Below, in pieces: positions 8,767 to 17,428 of a stretch of 64,000 bases of DNA. Position numbers and translations under genes: made by a program. Source of the stretch: Rossellomorea vietnamensis (GTDB lineage Bacteria; Bacillota; Bacilli; Bacillales; Bacillaceae_B). The stretch covers positions 4,164,001 to 4,228,000 of the forward strand of contig NZ_CP104558.1 in NCBI RefSeq assembly GCF_025398035.1, read 5' to 3'. A model generated the notes under the pieces. It saw only the letters and a program-made list of their open reading frames with translations. It had not been told where the DNA came from and did not search any database. How positions within the stretch are numbered: the first letter of the stretch is position 1; every line of letters begins with the position of its first letter.

Positions 8767-8967
8767 ATGCCAAAAATGAAAACTCACCGCGGCTCAGCTA
8801 AGCGTTTCAAGAAAACAGGTTCTGGTAAACTTAAACGTTCACACGCTTACACAAGCCACTTATTCGCAAACAAATCTACTAAAGCAAAGCGTAAGCTACG
8901 TAAAGCGGCTGTTGTCTCTAAAGGAGATTTCAAACGCATTCGTCATATGCTTGACAACCTAAAATAA
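8767..8967 (+). CDS. rpmI: 50S ribosomal protein L35
   Basis: A 66-residue, extremely basic protein beginning [20 protein letters not shown], the L35 signature. It follows infC by 23 bases with GAGGAGGAAAAGC as ribosome binding site and belongs to the L20-controlled operon. Confidence 0.97.
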   Translation: MPKMKTHRGSAKRFKKTGSGKLKRSHAYTSHLFANKSTKAKRKLRKAAVVSKGDFKRIRHMLDNLK

Positions 8968-8977
8968 GAAGTATTAG

Positions 8978-9355
<378 letters not shown>

Positions 9356-9382
9356 TATATTGCTGACTGAGTCAGCAGACAA

Positions 9383-9415
9383 AAAGGACTGGCCCCTGGC
9401 CGGTCCTTTCTTATA
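9383..9415 (+). terminator. Rho-independent terminator of the infC operon
   Basis: Stem 9383-9394 with 9398-9409 (12 bp, one wobble), 3-nt loop, then TCTTA. A small TGCTGACT/AGTCAGCA hairpin precedes it. Confidence 0.8.
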
Positions 9416-9444
9416 TCAATCACTATAGAAAGCAGGTAGAAATC

Positions 9445-9723
9445 ATGGATGCATTAACAGCGATCTTATATCTATATGCCGTCATCATCAATATCATCGG
9501 CTTTACGGTCATGGGGAGAGATAAACGGAAAGCAGAGCGGCATGAATACCGCATCAGCGAGCGGGTGCTGTGGCAGGTCGCCATTGTGGGAGGCAGTGTC
9601 GGAGCGTATATGGGGATGAAGGTGTTCAGGCATAAAACGAAGCACAAAGCGTTTGCCATCGGCTTCCCATTGCTTGTCATCGTCCACTGTGTGCTGTTCA
9701 TCTGGCTGAACGCGAATCTGTGA
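9445..9723 (+). CDS. ysdA: DUF1294 family membrane protein YsdA
   Basis: A 92-residue protein with hydrophobic segments near residues 5-22, 40-58 and 73-90. The segment between them, RDKRKAERHEYRISERVLW, and GGSVGAYMGMKVFRHKTKH are typical of the DUF1294 family. In B. subtilis ysdA likewise follows rplT. Function unknown; presumably in the cytoplasmic membrane. AAAGCAGGTAG precedes the ATG. Confidence 0.88.
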   Translation: MDALTAILYLYAVIINIIGFTVMGRDKRKAERHEYRISERVLWQVAIVGGSVGAYMGMKVFRHKTKHKAFAIGFPLLVIVHCVLFIWLNANL

Positions 9724-9820
9724 CGTCAAAGTTTTCATTCTTTAACCCGTCTCTTATACATACTATATAAAGAGGGTTTGTAGAAACAGCTTAGAATAGC
9801 AGAAGGAGGTCGCATAAGCC

Positions 9821-10390
9821 ATGGACGAACGGTTGGTTGCTGCATTCGCCCTGATGGAGGCAAGCGGATATATGGCTCCTGTTCTGTTTATCTTATTTCA
9901 TATCCTGAGGCAGTTTCTGTTCATCCCCGTCGCCCTTGTCTGTATGGCGGGAGGGGTTCTGTTCGGAAGTCTCTTCGGCACTCTGTATTCGTTGATCGGA
10001 TTAACGCTCTTATCTGTCACTTTTTATTTTGTCATCAAAAGTTTCAAATCGTTTTATGAAAAACTCCTGAGGCTGAAAGAAAAGTGGTTCGGACGGAATG
10101 CCACCCTCACCACGGGTCAGATTGCGGTTCTCAGGCTGATTCCCTTTGTCCATTACCAGCTCTTGAATCTTTGCCTGCTCGAGCGGAAGAAGGAGCTCAA
10201 GCCCTTCGTACGCGCCTCCGTCCTTTCCAATATTCCCCTGGCGTTTTTCTATACAGTGTTCGGCCAATACATCAAACAATTTTCCCCGCCCATTCTCGTC
10301 ATGATCTTCATCGCACTCATCGTCCTATTTTACCTCCTGAGAGAAAAAGTCAGAGTCATTCAATGGAGAGAGTTTTTCCCAGGTAAATAA
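9821..10390 (+). CDS. TVP38/TMEM64 (VTT-domain) membrane protein
   Basis: A 189-residue integral membrane protein with about five hydrophobic segments and the VTT/SNARE-associated pattern (MAGGVLFGSLFGTLYSLIG, then basic residues FKSFYEKLLRLKEKW, then FVHYQLLNLCLL, SNIPLAFFYTVFG). Families of this fold include DedA and B. subtilis YtxB/YdjX; membrane lipid scrambling or transport has been proposed for them. AGAAGGAGG precedes ATG 9821. YtxB is the nearest relative I would suggest, but I recall ytxB beside dnaI in B. subtilis, so the symbol is left blank. Confidence 0.82.
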   Translation: MDERLVAAFALMEASGYMAPVLFILFHILRQFLFIPVALVCMAGGVLFGSLFGTLYSLIGLTLLSVTFYFVIKSFKSFYEKLLRLKEKWFGRNATLTTGQIAVLRLIPFVHYQLLNLCLLERKKELKPFVRASVLSNIPLAFFYTVFGQYIKQFSPPILVMIFIALIVLFYLLREKVRVIQWREFFPGK

Positions 10391-10395
10391 AAATG

Positions 10396-10424
10396 AAAAA
10401 CGACCAGCTCTGCTAGTCGTTTTT
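10396..10424. terminator. Bidirectional terminator between the VTT gene and ysdB
   Basis: AAAAACGAC (10396-10404) pairs with GTCGTTTTT (10416-10424), with A and T runs on either side serving the converging genes. The stem overlaps the ysdB stop codon. Confidence 0.8.
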
Positions 10425-10811
10425 TTGTTGTGATTTTTGAAGGAATTCGTGGATCGGACTTTTCCAGTCGAGTTTGGCATTCGGGTATCTTTCTTTGATT
10501 TCGTTCTGGAGGTATTCGAAATCCTCCCGGGTAAGGCCCTTTAATGAGGAAACATTTTTGGTCCATACGAATATGGAAACTACATCGAATGCCTTCTCGG
10601 TTGCACCGAGATATTTTTCCCCTTCAAATCGTACACCCTTGTACGTTATGTGAAAATTCTTCCGGACATTTTCCTGATCATCGAGAAAATAGAAACGTTT
10701 CTGCTCCTGGGCAAGCTCCAGTTTTCGCTTTGGGTTGATAATGTATTTCACGCTGCTGTATAAAAGATAAAGAATAAGGATCAAAAGCACTAACCGAATA
10801 AGCCAAAGCAT
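10413..10811 (-). CDS. ysdB: Sigma-W regulon membrane protein YsdB
   Basis: A 132-residue protein with one N-terminal membrane anchor (LWLIRLVLLILILYLLYSSVKY) and a cytoplasmic domain. I start it at ATG 10811, which has GGAGGT 7 nt upstream; an in-frame ATG at 10877 would place the start inside the sigma-W promoter. In B. subtilis ysdB lies between ysdA and ysdC and belongs to the cell-envelope stress regulon of sigma-W, which fits the promoter seen here. Biochemical function unknown. Confidence 0.85.
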   Translation of the reverse strand: MLWLIRLVLLILILYLLYSSVKYIINPKRKLELAQEQKRFYFLDDQENVRKNFHITYKGVRFEGEKYLGATEKAFDVVSIFVWTKNVSSLKGLTREDFEYLQNEIKERYPNAKLDWKSPIHEFLQKSQQKND

Positions 10812-10850
10812 AACCATTACCTCCATAGGCATATTTCTTCCACTATTATT

Positions 10851-10876
10851 TACGGTTAAATCAGAAAAAGGTTTCA
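10851..10876 (-). promoter_or_regulatory. Sigma-W promoter of ysdB
   Basis: On the minus strand TGAAAC (10876-10871) is followed by exactly 16 bases and CGTA (10854-10851), a perfect match to the sigma-W consensus TGAAAC-N16-CGTA. It lies 40 bp before the chosen ysdB start. Confidence 0.9.
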
Positions 10877-10956
10877 TATTATTATAAATTTGTTTAAAAA
10901 TTTGTCATACTAAGAGGGTGTGTAAGAAATAAAGGCATCGAAGGGGAGATACCACA

Positions 10957-11445
10957 ATGAATATTGAAACATTATTGGACATGCAGAAAAAGCTTGATCA
11001 GCATATCGAAGAGGAACACGGCCTGGAACAGGAAGATCTGATCGACAAAAAAATCCTGGCCCTCCTGGTTGAGGTGGGGGAACTGGCCAATGAAACGAGA
11101 AGCTTCAAGTTCTGGAGTACGAAACCTTCGTCAGCAAAGGATGTAATCCTTGAAGAATTTGTGGACGGGGTCCATTTCATCCTGTCACTGGGAATCGAAA
11201 TCGGCATTCAACAATTCGATATAGGGGAGACGAATTATGCGAATGAAGATGTGACAACGCAATTCATGGAAGTGTTCAAGTATGCGAACCACTTTGCTGA
11301 AGAGCGTTCCGTTGAACATTTCCAGGAGTTATTCAGGCACTACGTGTACCTTGGCGAACTGCTCGGATTCACCCATGAAGAAGTGTTCGATGCATATGTG
11401 AAGAAAAATGAAGTGAATTATAATCGTCAAAAAGAAGGATATTAA
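10957..11445 (+). CDS. Dimeric dUTP diphosphatase (dUTPase_2 family)
   Basis: All-alpha, MazG-like dUTPase that hydrolyses dUTP to dUMP and pyrophosphate, protecting DNA from uracil. The metal-binding helices show VEVGELANETRSFKFW (EXXE near residues 47-51) and EEFVDGVHFILSLG, and the C-terminus has the KNEVNYNRQKEGY signature. At 162 residues it has family length. AAGGGGAG precedes the ATG. It sits between divergent ysdB and the M42 peptidase; B. subtilis has no counterpart at this locus as far as I recall. Confidence 0.9.
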   Translation: MNIETLLDMQKKLDQHIEEEHGLEQEDLIDKKILALLVEVGELANETRSFKFWSTKPSSAKDVILEEFVDGVHFILSLGIEIGIQQFDIGETNYANEDVTTQFMEVFKYANHFAEERSVEHFQELFRHYVYLGELLGFTHEEVFDAYVKKNEVNYNRQKEGY

Positions 11446-11538
11446 TCCATGATAGTAAAGAAGATTCAGGAAATTTTGATGAATCGCACAGGTTTTAGTA
11501 TAATGAAAAGGTAAAACAATATTTAGGGGGTCGAAACA

Positions 11539-12624
11539 ATGGCGAAATTAGATGAAACATTGACAATGCTCAAAGATTTAACCGATGCCAAAGGTGTACC
11601 GGGTAATGAGAGAGAAGTACGGGAAGTCATGAAAAAATACATAGAGCCATTTGCAGATGAAGTGACGACAGATAACCTCGGTAGCCTGATCGCGAAAAAA
11701 GTGGGCGATGAAAACGGTCCTAAGATCATGGTGGCGGGACATCTTGATGAGGTCGGATTCATGATCACCCAGATCGACAGCAAAGGGTTCCTTCGCTTTC
11801 AAACCGTAGGAGGCTGGTGGTCTCAAGTCATGCTTGCCCAACGTGTGACGATCGTGACGAGCCAAGGGGAAGTGACGGGTGTGATCGGTTCCAAGCCGCC
11901 GCATATCCTGCCTCCGGAAGCACGCAAAAAACCGGTGGACATCAAAGATATGTTCATTGATATCGGTGCCTCAAGCCGTGAAGAAGTACTGGAATGGGGA
12001 ATGAAACCGGGAGATATGGTAGTCCCTCACTTCGAATTCACGGTAATGAACAACGAGAAGATGCTACTGGCGAAAGCATGGGATAACCGCATCGGATGTG
12101 CGATTGCCATCGATGTACTAAGAAATCTGAAGGATGCGAGTCACCCGAACGTCGTATATGGAGTCGGTACTGTACAGGAAGAGGTCGGCCTGCGTGGCGC
12201 GAGAACGGCTGCTGCCAAAATTCAGCCTGATATCGGCTTCGGTGTGGATGTTGGAATCGCAGGGGATACACCTGGAGTGTCTGATAAGGAAGCGTCAAGT
12301 AAGATGGGTGAAGGTCCACAGATCATTTTATATGATGCGTCCATGGTTTCCCACAAGGGACTGCGCGACTTTGTGACGAATACAGCGGATGAGCATAACA
12401 TCCCGTATCAATTTGACGCTATCGCAGGTGGAGGAACGGATTCAGGTGCGATCCATTTGACAGCCAATGGAGTTCCTGCCTTATCCATCACCATTGCGAC
12501 ACGTTATATCCACTCACATGCAGCGATGTTGCATCGTGATGATTACGAGAACGCTGTTAAATTGATTACAGAAGTGATCAAGAAGCTCGACAGCGACACT
12601 GTGGCGAAGATTACGTTTGATTGA
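11539..12624 (+). CDS. ysdC: M42 family metallopeptidase (glutamyl aminopeptidase type) YsdC
   Basis: Cytosolic aminopeptidase of the tetrahedral/dodecameric M42 family, 361 residues. Two-metal site residues are visible: His68 in AGHLDEVGF, Asp182 in AWDNRIG, Glu214/Glu215 in QEEVGLRGA, Asp237, and His325 in [12 protein letters not shown] 11539 follows AGGGGGTCG. The position after ysdA/ysdB is conserved. Its terminator hairpin (12635-12660) has been split from its T run by an insertion sequence. Confidence 0.93.
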   Translation: MAKLDETLTMLKDLTDAKGVPGNEREVREVMKKYIEPFADEVTTDNLGSLIAKKVGDENGPKIMVAGHLDEVGFMITQIDSKGFLRFQTVGGWWSQVMLAQRVTIVTSQGEVTGVIGSKPPHILPPEARKKPVDIKDMFIDIGASSREEVLEWGMKPGDMVVPHFEFTVMNNEKMLLAKAWDNRIGCAIAIDVLRNLKDASHPNVVYGVGTVQEEVGLRGARTAAAKIQPDIGFGVDVGIAGDTPGVSDKEASSKMGEGPQIILYDASMVSHKGLRDFVTNTADEHNIPYQFDAIAGGGTDSGAIHLTANGVPALSITIATRYIHSHAAMLHRDDYENAVKLITEVIKKLDSDTVAKITFD

Positions 12625-12634
12625 TTGCAGTGAA

Positions 12635-12660
12635 AGAGACCCTGTTGAATCAGGGTCTCT
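12635..12660. repeat. Left 26-bp target duplication: former ysdC terminator hairpin
   Basis: AGAGACCCTG-TTGAAT-CAGGGTCTCT, a 10-bp palindrome, repeated exactly at 14184-14209. Here it is followed directly by the IS end CAGACTGTAGACAAA and so lacks a T run. Confidence 0.95.
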
Positions 12661-12672
12661 CAGACTGTAGAC

Positions 12673-12708
12673 AAACCCCACCTTCACTTTAACCGAAGGT
12701 GGGGTTTT
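12673..12708. terminator. Terminator inside the IS left end
   Basis: Perfect 13-bp stem 12673-12685 with 12695-12707, then TTCT. It can end the transposase message and also stop ysdC transcripts, replacing the disrupted native terminator. Confidence 0.8.
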
Positions 12709-12738
12709 CTGATATTTTAAAAGATTTTTCTCCTGTTT

Positions 12739-14094
12739 CTAGGCTGGACATGGCCCTCGCCATGTCCAGTTTGCCAACTTCTTAAGATTCATGGCAGCGA
12801 ATGTAAGCATCGCCTGCATTGAAACTTTTTTAAGACCTCTTAAGGTCGTCCAACGCATGCCATGCTTTTCTTTTGCGTCCGCAAAGACCCGTTCGATCGT
12901 TTCTTTGCGTTTCGCATATAGAGTTTTATTAAGTTCTGTATGTCTCAAATGTTCTACTTCATCTATGTAATCCTGCCACACATGTCGATGAATCATCTTG
13001 GTGTGATTCTTACTTTGTGTACAACGTTCTAACAGAGGACAGTCTTTACATTCCAAAGGATTTGAAGCGTATTGTTTGTACCCGTCTCTTGTGGTAGTAC
13101 GGTAAGGTAAAATTTGTCCTTCGGGACAAAGATAGGAGTCAAAATATTCATCGTAAACGTATTCGTATTTCCTAAGATATCCGTCTTTCGTTCTCGGCCG
13201 TGTATAAGGCATAACGGGTCTGATTTCTTGGTCCATGAGGAATTTAGCGATGTGGGGTGTTTTATATCCTGCATCAACAGCGACAGAACTGGGCTTACCG
13301 ACTTTATCCGTGACTTGAGTGACGAGCTTGTCCAACATCCGACTATCGTGAACATTTCCTCCCGTGACAAGAGATCCTAAGATAAAACCCCGGGAGTCGC
13401 TTGCCGTATGAAAAGAATACGCAAACAGCTTTTCGCGCTCATCTTTTACGTAATACCCACTTTCAGGGTCTGTCGTGCTGACCTTTATTTCTTTTGACTC
13501 TTCTTTATTCTGTGGGGGGAAGGGCTTTTTTCCGTGTTCCTCTCGGTCAATGTTGATCTCTTTATCCAGCTGATCCTGATACGTTCTAGTTTCGACTCGG
13601 GCTATTTTCTTTTCGAATTTCTTCTTATTCGCATTCGCTTTTACATGAGTAGAATCTATAAACGCAACGGATGGATCCACCAATCCTTTGGTCATCGCTT
13701 CTTTCAAAATGCGGTAGAAAATTTGTTCAAAGAGATCCGTATCGTGGAAGCGCCTAACGTAGTTTTTACCGAAGGTTGAAAAGTGAGGGATTTTCTCTTT
13801 GAACGAATACCCAATAAACCATCGATAAGCAACGTTGGTTTCGATTTCTTTGATGGTTTGACGCATGGAGCGTATGCCAAAGAGGTATTGGGTAAAGACC
13901 ATTTTAATGAGAACAACGGGATCAATACCAGGCCGCCCATTGTCTAAACAATATTTATCTTCTACTAAGTCATAAATAAATTCAAAATCAATCGCTTGTT
14001 CAACTTTCCTAACTAGATGATCCTCAGGAACAAGTTCATCTAGCGCAACCATTTCAATTTGATTTCTTCCTTCTTTAGTGTGTTTTGATAACAT
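12739..14094 (-). CDS. IS1182 family DDE transposase
   Basis: A 451-residue transposase: N-terminal DUF772-type domain (MVALDELVPEDHLVRKVEQA, then YSFKEKIPHFSTFGKNYVRRF), a DDE catalytic domain with VAFIDSTHVKANANKK (first Asp), SSVAVDAGYKTPHIA (second Asp), a cysteine cluster (YLCPEGQ ... CKDCPLLERC), and RKETIERVFADAKEKHGMR carrying the catalytic Glu. Start ATG 14094 has TGGGGGAT upstream. No frameshift or internal stop, so it is probably functional. Confidence 0.93.
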   Translation of the reverse strand: MLSKHTKEGRNQIEMVALDELVPEDHLVRKVEQAIDFEFIYDLVEDKYCLDNGRPGIDPVVLIKMVFTQYLFGIRSMRQTIKEIETNVAYRWFIGYSFKEKIPHFSTFGKNYVRRFHDTDLFEQIFYRILKEAMTKGLVDPSVAFIDSTHVKANANKKKFEKKIARVETRTYQDQLDKEINIDREEHGKKPFPPQNKEESKEIKVSTTDPESGYYVKDEREKLFAYSFHTASDSRGFILGSLVTGGNVHDSRMLDKLVTQVTDKVGKPSSVAVDAGYKTPHIAKFLMDQEIRPVMPYTRPRTKDGYLRKYEYVYDEYFDSYLCPEGQILPYRTTTRDGYKQYASNPLECKDCPLLERCTQSKNHTKMIHRHVWQDYIDEVEHLRHTELNKTLYAKRKETIERVFADAKEKHGMRWTTLRGLKKVSMQAMLTFAAMNLKKLANWTWRGPCPA

Positions 14095-14183
14095 TTTTAT
14101 CCCCCACAAAAGCTTTATTCCTTTCTATTATACAAAAAAAGCTTGTAGACTTGGTCTAATTCTTAGACTTTGTCTACAAGCTG

Positions 14184-14209
14184 AGAGACCCTGTTGAATC
14201 AGGGTCTCT
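14184..14209. terminator. Right copy of the duplicated hairpin, still a terminator
   Basis: Same 26 bp as 12635-12660 but followed by TTATTTT, the original T-rich tail of the ysdC terminator. It can end rightward transcripts; it lies just beyond the 3' end of the minus-strand hydrolase gene. Confidence 0.85.
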
Positions 14210-14220
14210 TTATTTTGCCT

Positions 14221-14766
14221 TCATTTAAACGTCATTTCTTTCGAAGAGGTCATATCGGCGTCAATCGTCTTCTTGATGATGCGGATCGCGCTTTCATTGT
14301 CCTCCTTGGTTTCGGATGCCATGCAGTCCTTTGGGATCGACATGTCATACTCCCTCATATAGGCGTCATTGGCGGTATACAGCACGCAGATGTCACCTGC
14401 GATCCCTGTTAGAATCAGATGCTTCACGTCCAGCTGATGAAGCAGGATATCAAGCTGTGTCCCGAAAAAACACGAGTGCTTCGGTTTGATGATAAAATAA
14501 TCGTCTGTATCGGGATGGAGTTTTTCGATTACATCTTTGCCTTTCCCTTTTTTGCATTCTTCGATGATATCATTCATATTGTCCTGCCAAAGGCCGTAGT
14601 TATCATTCACATAGATGACAGGCAACCCGGCTTCCTTTGCTTTCTTCTTCAAATCCCGGATGTTTCCGACGATGTTCATTGTGTTTTCATGTATTTTTTC
14701 TCCCCCTTGGAAGTCAAACGTATTAATCATGTCGATGATCAATAAGGCGCTTTTATCCTGACTCAT
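14221..14766 (-). CDS. Isochorismatase-family cysteine hydrolase
   Basis: A 181-residue cysteine hydrolase with the family catalytic triad: Asp12 in LLIIDMINTF, Lys94 in IIKPKHSCFFGT, and Cys127 in GIAGDICVLYTANDA (after the usual cis-peptide region). Members act on isochorismate, nicotinamide, N-carbamoyl compounds and others; the substrate cannot be told from sequence or from the neighbours. Start ATG 14766 follows a purine-rich GGGGGAGAAAAAGGG. No partner genes adjoin. Confidence 0.85.
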   Translation of the reverse strand: MSQDKSALLIIDMINTFDFQGGEKIHENTMNIVGNIRDLKKKAKEAGLPVIYVNDNYGLWQDNMNDIIEECKKGKGKDVIEKLHPDTDDYFIIKPKHSCFFGTQLDILLHQLDVKHLILTGIAGDICVLYTANDAYMREYDMSIPKDCMASETKEDNESAIRIIKKTIDADMTSSKEMTFK

Positions 14767-14840
14767 CCCTTTTTCTCCCCCTTCGTTTTCTTATGTATGT
14801 TGTATTACCACTGAAGGAGTGAGGCTAAAACCATCCAAGG

Positions 14841-14878
14841 GAAAAAACATGGGCAACCCCGATTCAGGATTGCCCATG
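14841..14878 (-). terminator. Rho-independent terminator of sspI
   Basis: On the minus strand CATGGGCAA (14878-14870) pairs with TTGCCCATG (14856-14848), followed by TTTTTTCCC. Confidence 0.85.
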
Positions 14879-14881
14879 CCT

Positions 14882-15103
14882 TTATTGCATTTGTTGCTGC
14901 TGCAATGATTCCTCTAATGTTTCAAGGACCATTTTCTGTTCCTCGGGATCGGCGTTTTGCCAGAAGACTTCAAGGAGTACACCGAGACCTGGAAGGGTTT
15001 TTTCTTCTCCTCCCTGGATGGCATCGACAATAGTGTCTCTCAATTCGTCCTGGTTGTTTCCAGATACATTGTGTATGATCGCTTTTCGTAAGTTAAGATT
15101 CAT
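14882..15103 (-). CDS. sspI: Small acid-soluble spore protein I (SASP I)
   Basis: Minor SASP of 73 residues ([20 protein letters not shown]... [18 protein letters not shown]), closely matching B. subtilis SspI. It is made in the forespore and retained in the dormant spore core. ATG 15103 is favoured, since AAAGGAG is 9 nt away, over a GTG one codon upstream. Sigma-G control is expected from the family; I could not identify a convincing -35/-10 pair. Confidence 0.95.
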   Translation of the reverse strand: MNLNLRKAIIHNVSGNNQDELRDTIVDAIQGGEEKTLPGLGVLLEVFWQNADPEEQKMVLETLEESLQQQQMQ

Positions 15104-15227
15104 CACGCATTTCTCCTTTGTGCTAGGATGAGGAATTCATTGTTATCTTGTCTCAAATTGAATTTATTATGTATGGAAGTTAAGGTATAATGAGACCTTG
15201 AATAGTAATCAAAAGGAGCGGATACGA

Positions 15228-15989
15228 TTGAAGTATATTCAATCCTCGAAAAATCCTGTTGTGAAGCAGTGGAAGAAATTATTGACGAAAAAAGAACGGG
15301 ATCTCACCCGCACATATATCATTGAAGGATTTCACCTTGTGGAAGAAGCATTAAAGCAGGAGGATACGGTCCTTGAGTTGATCCTCGTGGAAGGAATCGA
15401 TCTTCCACAGAAATGGACGGTGGATTCGGTTTCTGTCACCATGGTATCGGATGAAGTCGGGAAAATCCTCGCTGATACCGAGACCTCTCAAGGGATCTTT
15501 GCGATTTGCAGGCAGAGAGAAGACGAGCATGACCCTGATCAGGCAGGCACATTCATGCTTCTCGACGGTCTTCAGGATCCTGGCAATATCGGTACGATCA
15601 TCCGCACAGCCGATGCGGCGGGAATCGATATGGTCGTGTTGGGAAAAGGGACGGTGGATCCTTATAATCCGAAAGTGTTGCGCTCGGCACAAGGAAGTCA
15701 TTTTCATATTCCCATCGTCAGAAAAGAACTGTCTGAAACCATTACAGCCCTGAAAGAGCGCAGCATCCCCGTGTACGGGACGGCGCTTGAAAACGGAGTG
15801 GAGTACACGTCGATCAGCCCGCAATCTTCTTATGCCCTCATCGTAGGGAATGAAGGGAACGGCATGTCGAAGGAGCTTTTAAAGGAAACGGACCGGAACC
15901 TCTACATCCCTATTTACGGTAAGAGTGAATCCTTGAATGTGGCCATTGCGGCAGGCATTTTATTGTATCATTTTAAAAATGGGCAGTGA
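15228..15989 (+). CDS. ysgA: TrmH/SpoU family RNA methyltransferase YsgA
   Basis: A 253-residue SPOUT methyltransferase using S-adenosylmethionine to 2'-O-methylate rRNA or tRNA. An N-terminal substrate-binding domain (YIIEGFHLVEEAL) precedes the knotted domain with motif 1 LQDPGNIGTIIRTADA, motif 2 IVGNEGNGMS and motif 3 IPIYGKSESLNVAIAAG. TTG 15228 (MKYIQSSKNPVVKQW) is chosen because AAAAGGAG lies 9 nt upstream; an in-frame TTG 30 bases earlier would bury this site. Position before pheST is as in B. subtilis. Confidence 0.93.
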   Translation: MKYIQSSKNPVVKQWKKLLTKKERDLTRTYIIEGFHLVEEALKQEDTVLELILVEGIDLPQKWTVDSVSVTMVSDEVGKILADTETSQGIFAICRQREDEHDPDQAGTFMLLDGLQDPGNIGTIIRTADAAGIDMVVLGKGTVDPYNPKVLRSAQGSHFHIPIVRKELSETITALKERSIPVYGTALENGVEYTSISPQSSYALIVGNEGNGMSKELLKETDRNLYIPIYGKSESLNVAIAAGILLYHFKNGQ

Positions 15990-16004
15990 ATTTCGTGAAA
16001 AGGT

Positions 16005-16033
16005 TTGAATTATGCCGTGAAATTCACTATAAT
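16005..16033 (+). promoter_or_regulatory. Sigma-A promoter of the pheST T-box transcript
   Basis: TTGAAT (16005-16010), 17-bp spacer, TATAAT (16028-16033). A 9-bp inverted repeat, GTGAATTTC (15986-15994) and GAAATTCAC (16019-16027), brackets the -35 element. Confidence 0.8.
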
Positions 16034-16041
16034 AATGCACA

Positions 16042-16303
16042 TATAACTTAAAAACGTTGAAAGAGGAAAGTAACACATGACCTTCTTCAAGGGAGAGAAT
16101 GCCCTGGACTGTAAGCATTCTTAAGAAAACATGATGTGAACATTTCACCTCTCGAGTTGGCATCGGGACCATTCCAATGTGAATGTAAAGATGCTCCGGC
16201 ATAAGCCGTTATCTGAATGAAGTGAGTAGATCCCCCTGTGGATATGCTTATAAGGGTGGTACCGCGATATAAACCTCGTCCCTTTTTGGGATGGGGTTTT
16301 TTT
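16042..16303 (+). promoter_or_regulatory. T-box riboswitch (tRNA-Phe sensing) with terminator
   Basis: T-box core GGGTGGTACCGCG at 16253-16265. Stem I opens with AAAGAGGAAAGTA, and its 3' strand CCTCTC is preceded by TTC (16144-16146), a phenylalanine specifier placed exactly like ACC in the thrS leader. The terminator is stem 16273-16282 with 16288-16297 (two wobbles), followed by a long T run. Confidence 0.93.
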
Positions 16304-16364
16304 ATTTGTTTAAAAACCAATCCAACGAAACATTCGGACGATATACATTAAAGGAGGAAGAACA

Positions 16365-17402
16365 ATGGAGGACAAATTACGATCCCTTCAACAAGAAGCC
16401 ATCGAAAAAGTGAACGAAGCACAAGATCTGAAAGAATTGAACAACATCCGAGTTGCTTATTTAGGCAAAAAAGGACCTGTCACCGAAGCCTTAAAAGGAA
16501 TGGGGAAACTTTCAGCAGAAGAGCGTCCTAAAATGGGGGCACTTGCCAATGAAGTCCGTGGGGCGATCACCGAAACCATCGAAGCAAAGCAGGCTGTTCT
16601 TGAAAAAGAAGCGGTCGAAAAGAAGCTTCAATCTGAAACGATCGATGTCACGTTACCTGGCCGCCCAGTGAAAAAAGGGAATCACCATCCCCTGACGATG
16701 ATCGTGGAAGAAATCGAAGACCTCTTCATCGGCATGGGCTATACGGTTGCTGAAGGACCGGAAGTGGAGAAGGACTATTATAACTTCGAAGCCCTGAATC
16801 TCCCTAAAGGACATCCGGCACGTGATATGCAGGATTCTTTCTATATTACGGAAGAAACCCTTCTGCGTACCCACACGTCACCGGTTCAGGCAAGAACGAT
16901 GGAACTGGCCAAAGGAAACGGTCCCATCAAGATCATCTGTCCCGGGAAAGTGTACCGACGTGATACGGATGACGCGACACATTCACATCAATTCACCCAG
17001 ATCGAGGGTCTTGTCATCGACGAAAACATCCGGATGAGTGATCTGAAAGGAACGCTGAATGTATTTGCCAAGAAAATGTTCGGTGAAGACCGTGAAATCC
17101 GCTTGCGCCCGAGCTTCTTCCCATTCACAGAGCCATCTGTCGAGATGGATATTTCATGTAAGATCTGTGGAGGAAAAGGCTGCCGCGTATGTAAAGGAAC
17201 GGGCTGGATCGAAATCCTTGGAGCAGGGATGGTTCATCCGAATGTCCTTGAAATGGCTGGATTCGATTCGAAGAAATATACAGGTTTCGCGTTTGGTATG
17301 GGACCAGAACGTATTGCCATGCTGAAATACGGCATCGATGATATCCGTCATTTCTACACAAACGATACTCGCTTTGTGACACAGTTCGGAACACAAGAGT
17401 AA
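16365..17402 (+). CDS. pheS: Phenylalanyl-tRNA synthetase alpha subunit
   Basis: Catalytic subunit of the alpha2beta2 enzyme, 345 residues. After an N-terminal coiled-coil (about 1-90) for tRNA binding come the class II motifs: [13 protein letters not shown], motif 2 around [17 protein letters not shown] and motif 3 [28 protein letters not shown] precedes the ATG. First gene of the T-box controlled pheST operon. Confidence 0.97.
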   Translation: MEDKLRSLQQEAIEKVNEAQDLKELNNIRVAYLGKKGPVTEALKGMGKLSAEERPKMGALANEVRGAITETIEAKQAVLEKEAVEKKLQSETIDVTLPGRPVKKGNHHPLTMIVEEIEDLFIGMGYTVAEGPEVEKDYYNFEALNLPKGHPARDMQDSFYITEETLLRTHTSPVQARTMELAKGNGPIKIICPGKVYRRDTDDATHSHQFTQIEGLVIDENIRMSDLKGTLNVFAKKMFGEDREIRLRPSFFPFTEPSVEMDISCKICGGKGCRVCKGTGWIEILGAGMVHPNVLEMAGFDSKKYTGFAFGMGPERIAMLKYGIDDIRHFYTNDTRFVTQFGTQE

Positions 17403-17428
17403 AGAAAACGATAGGGAGGTACTAACAC

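Larger units (their letters stand above)
12661..14183 (-). mobile_element. Insertion sequence of the IS1182 family (1523 bp)
   Basis: Bounded by imperfect terminal inverted repeats, CAGACTGTAGACAAA at the left and CAGCTTGTAGACAAA read inward from the right (13 of 15 identical), and flanked by a perfect 26-bp direct repeat that is itself palindromic. It contains a single transposase gene on the minus strand. A 13-bp hairpin at 12673-12707 (ACCCCACCTTC type stem) near the left end can terminate transcripts from both sides. IS1182-family elements are known for inserting in palindromes and for long, variable duplications. Everything looks intact, so the element could be recent and active. Confidence 0.92.

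Noticed and set aside
12635-12660. Short repeats as an attachment site of a prophage or genomic island
   Set aside because: The enclosed DNA is a single-gene insertion sequence with terminal inverted repeats, so the repeats are target duplications.
14882-15230. Sigma-G promoter for sspI
   Set aside because: CATAATA and CATTATA occur upstream on the minus strand, but no -35 at the right spacing matches, so I do not call it.
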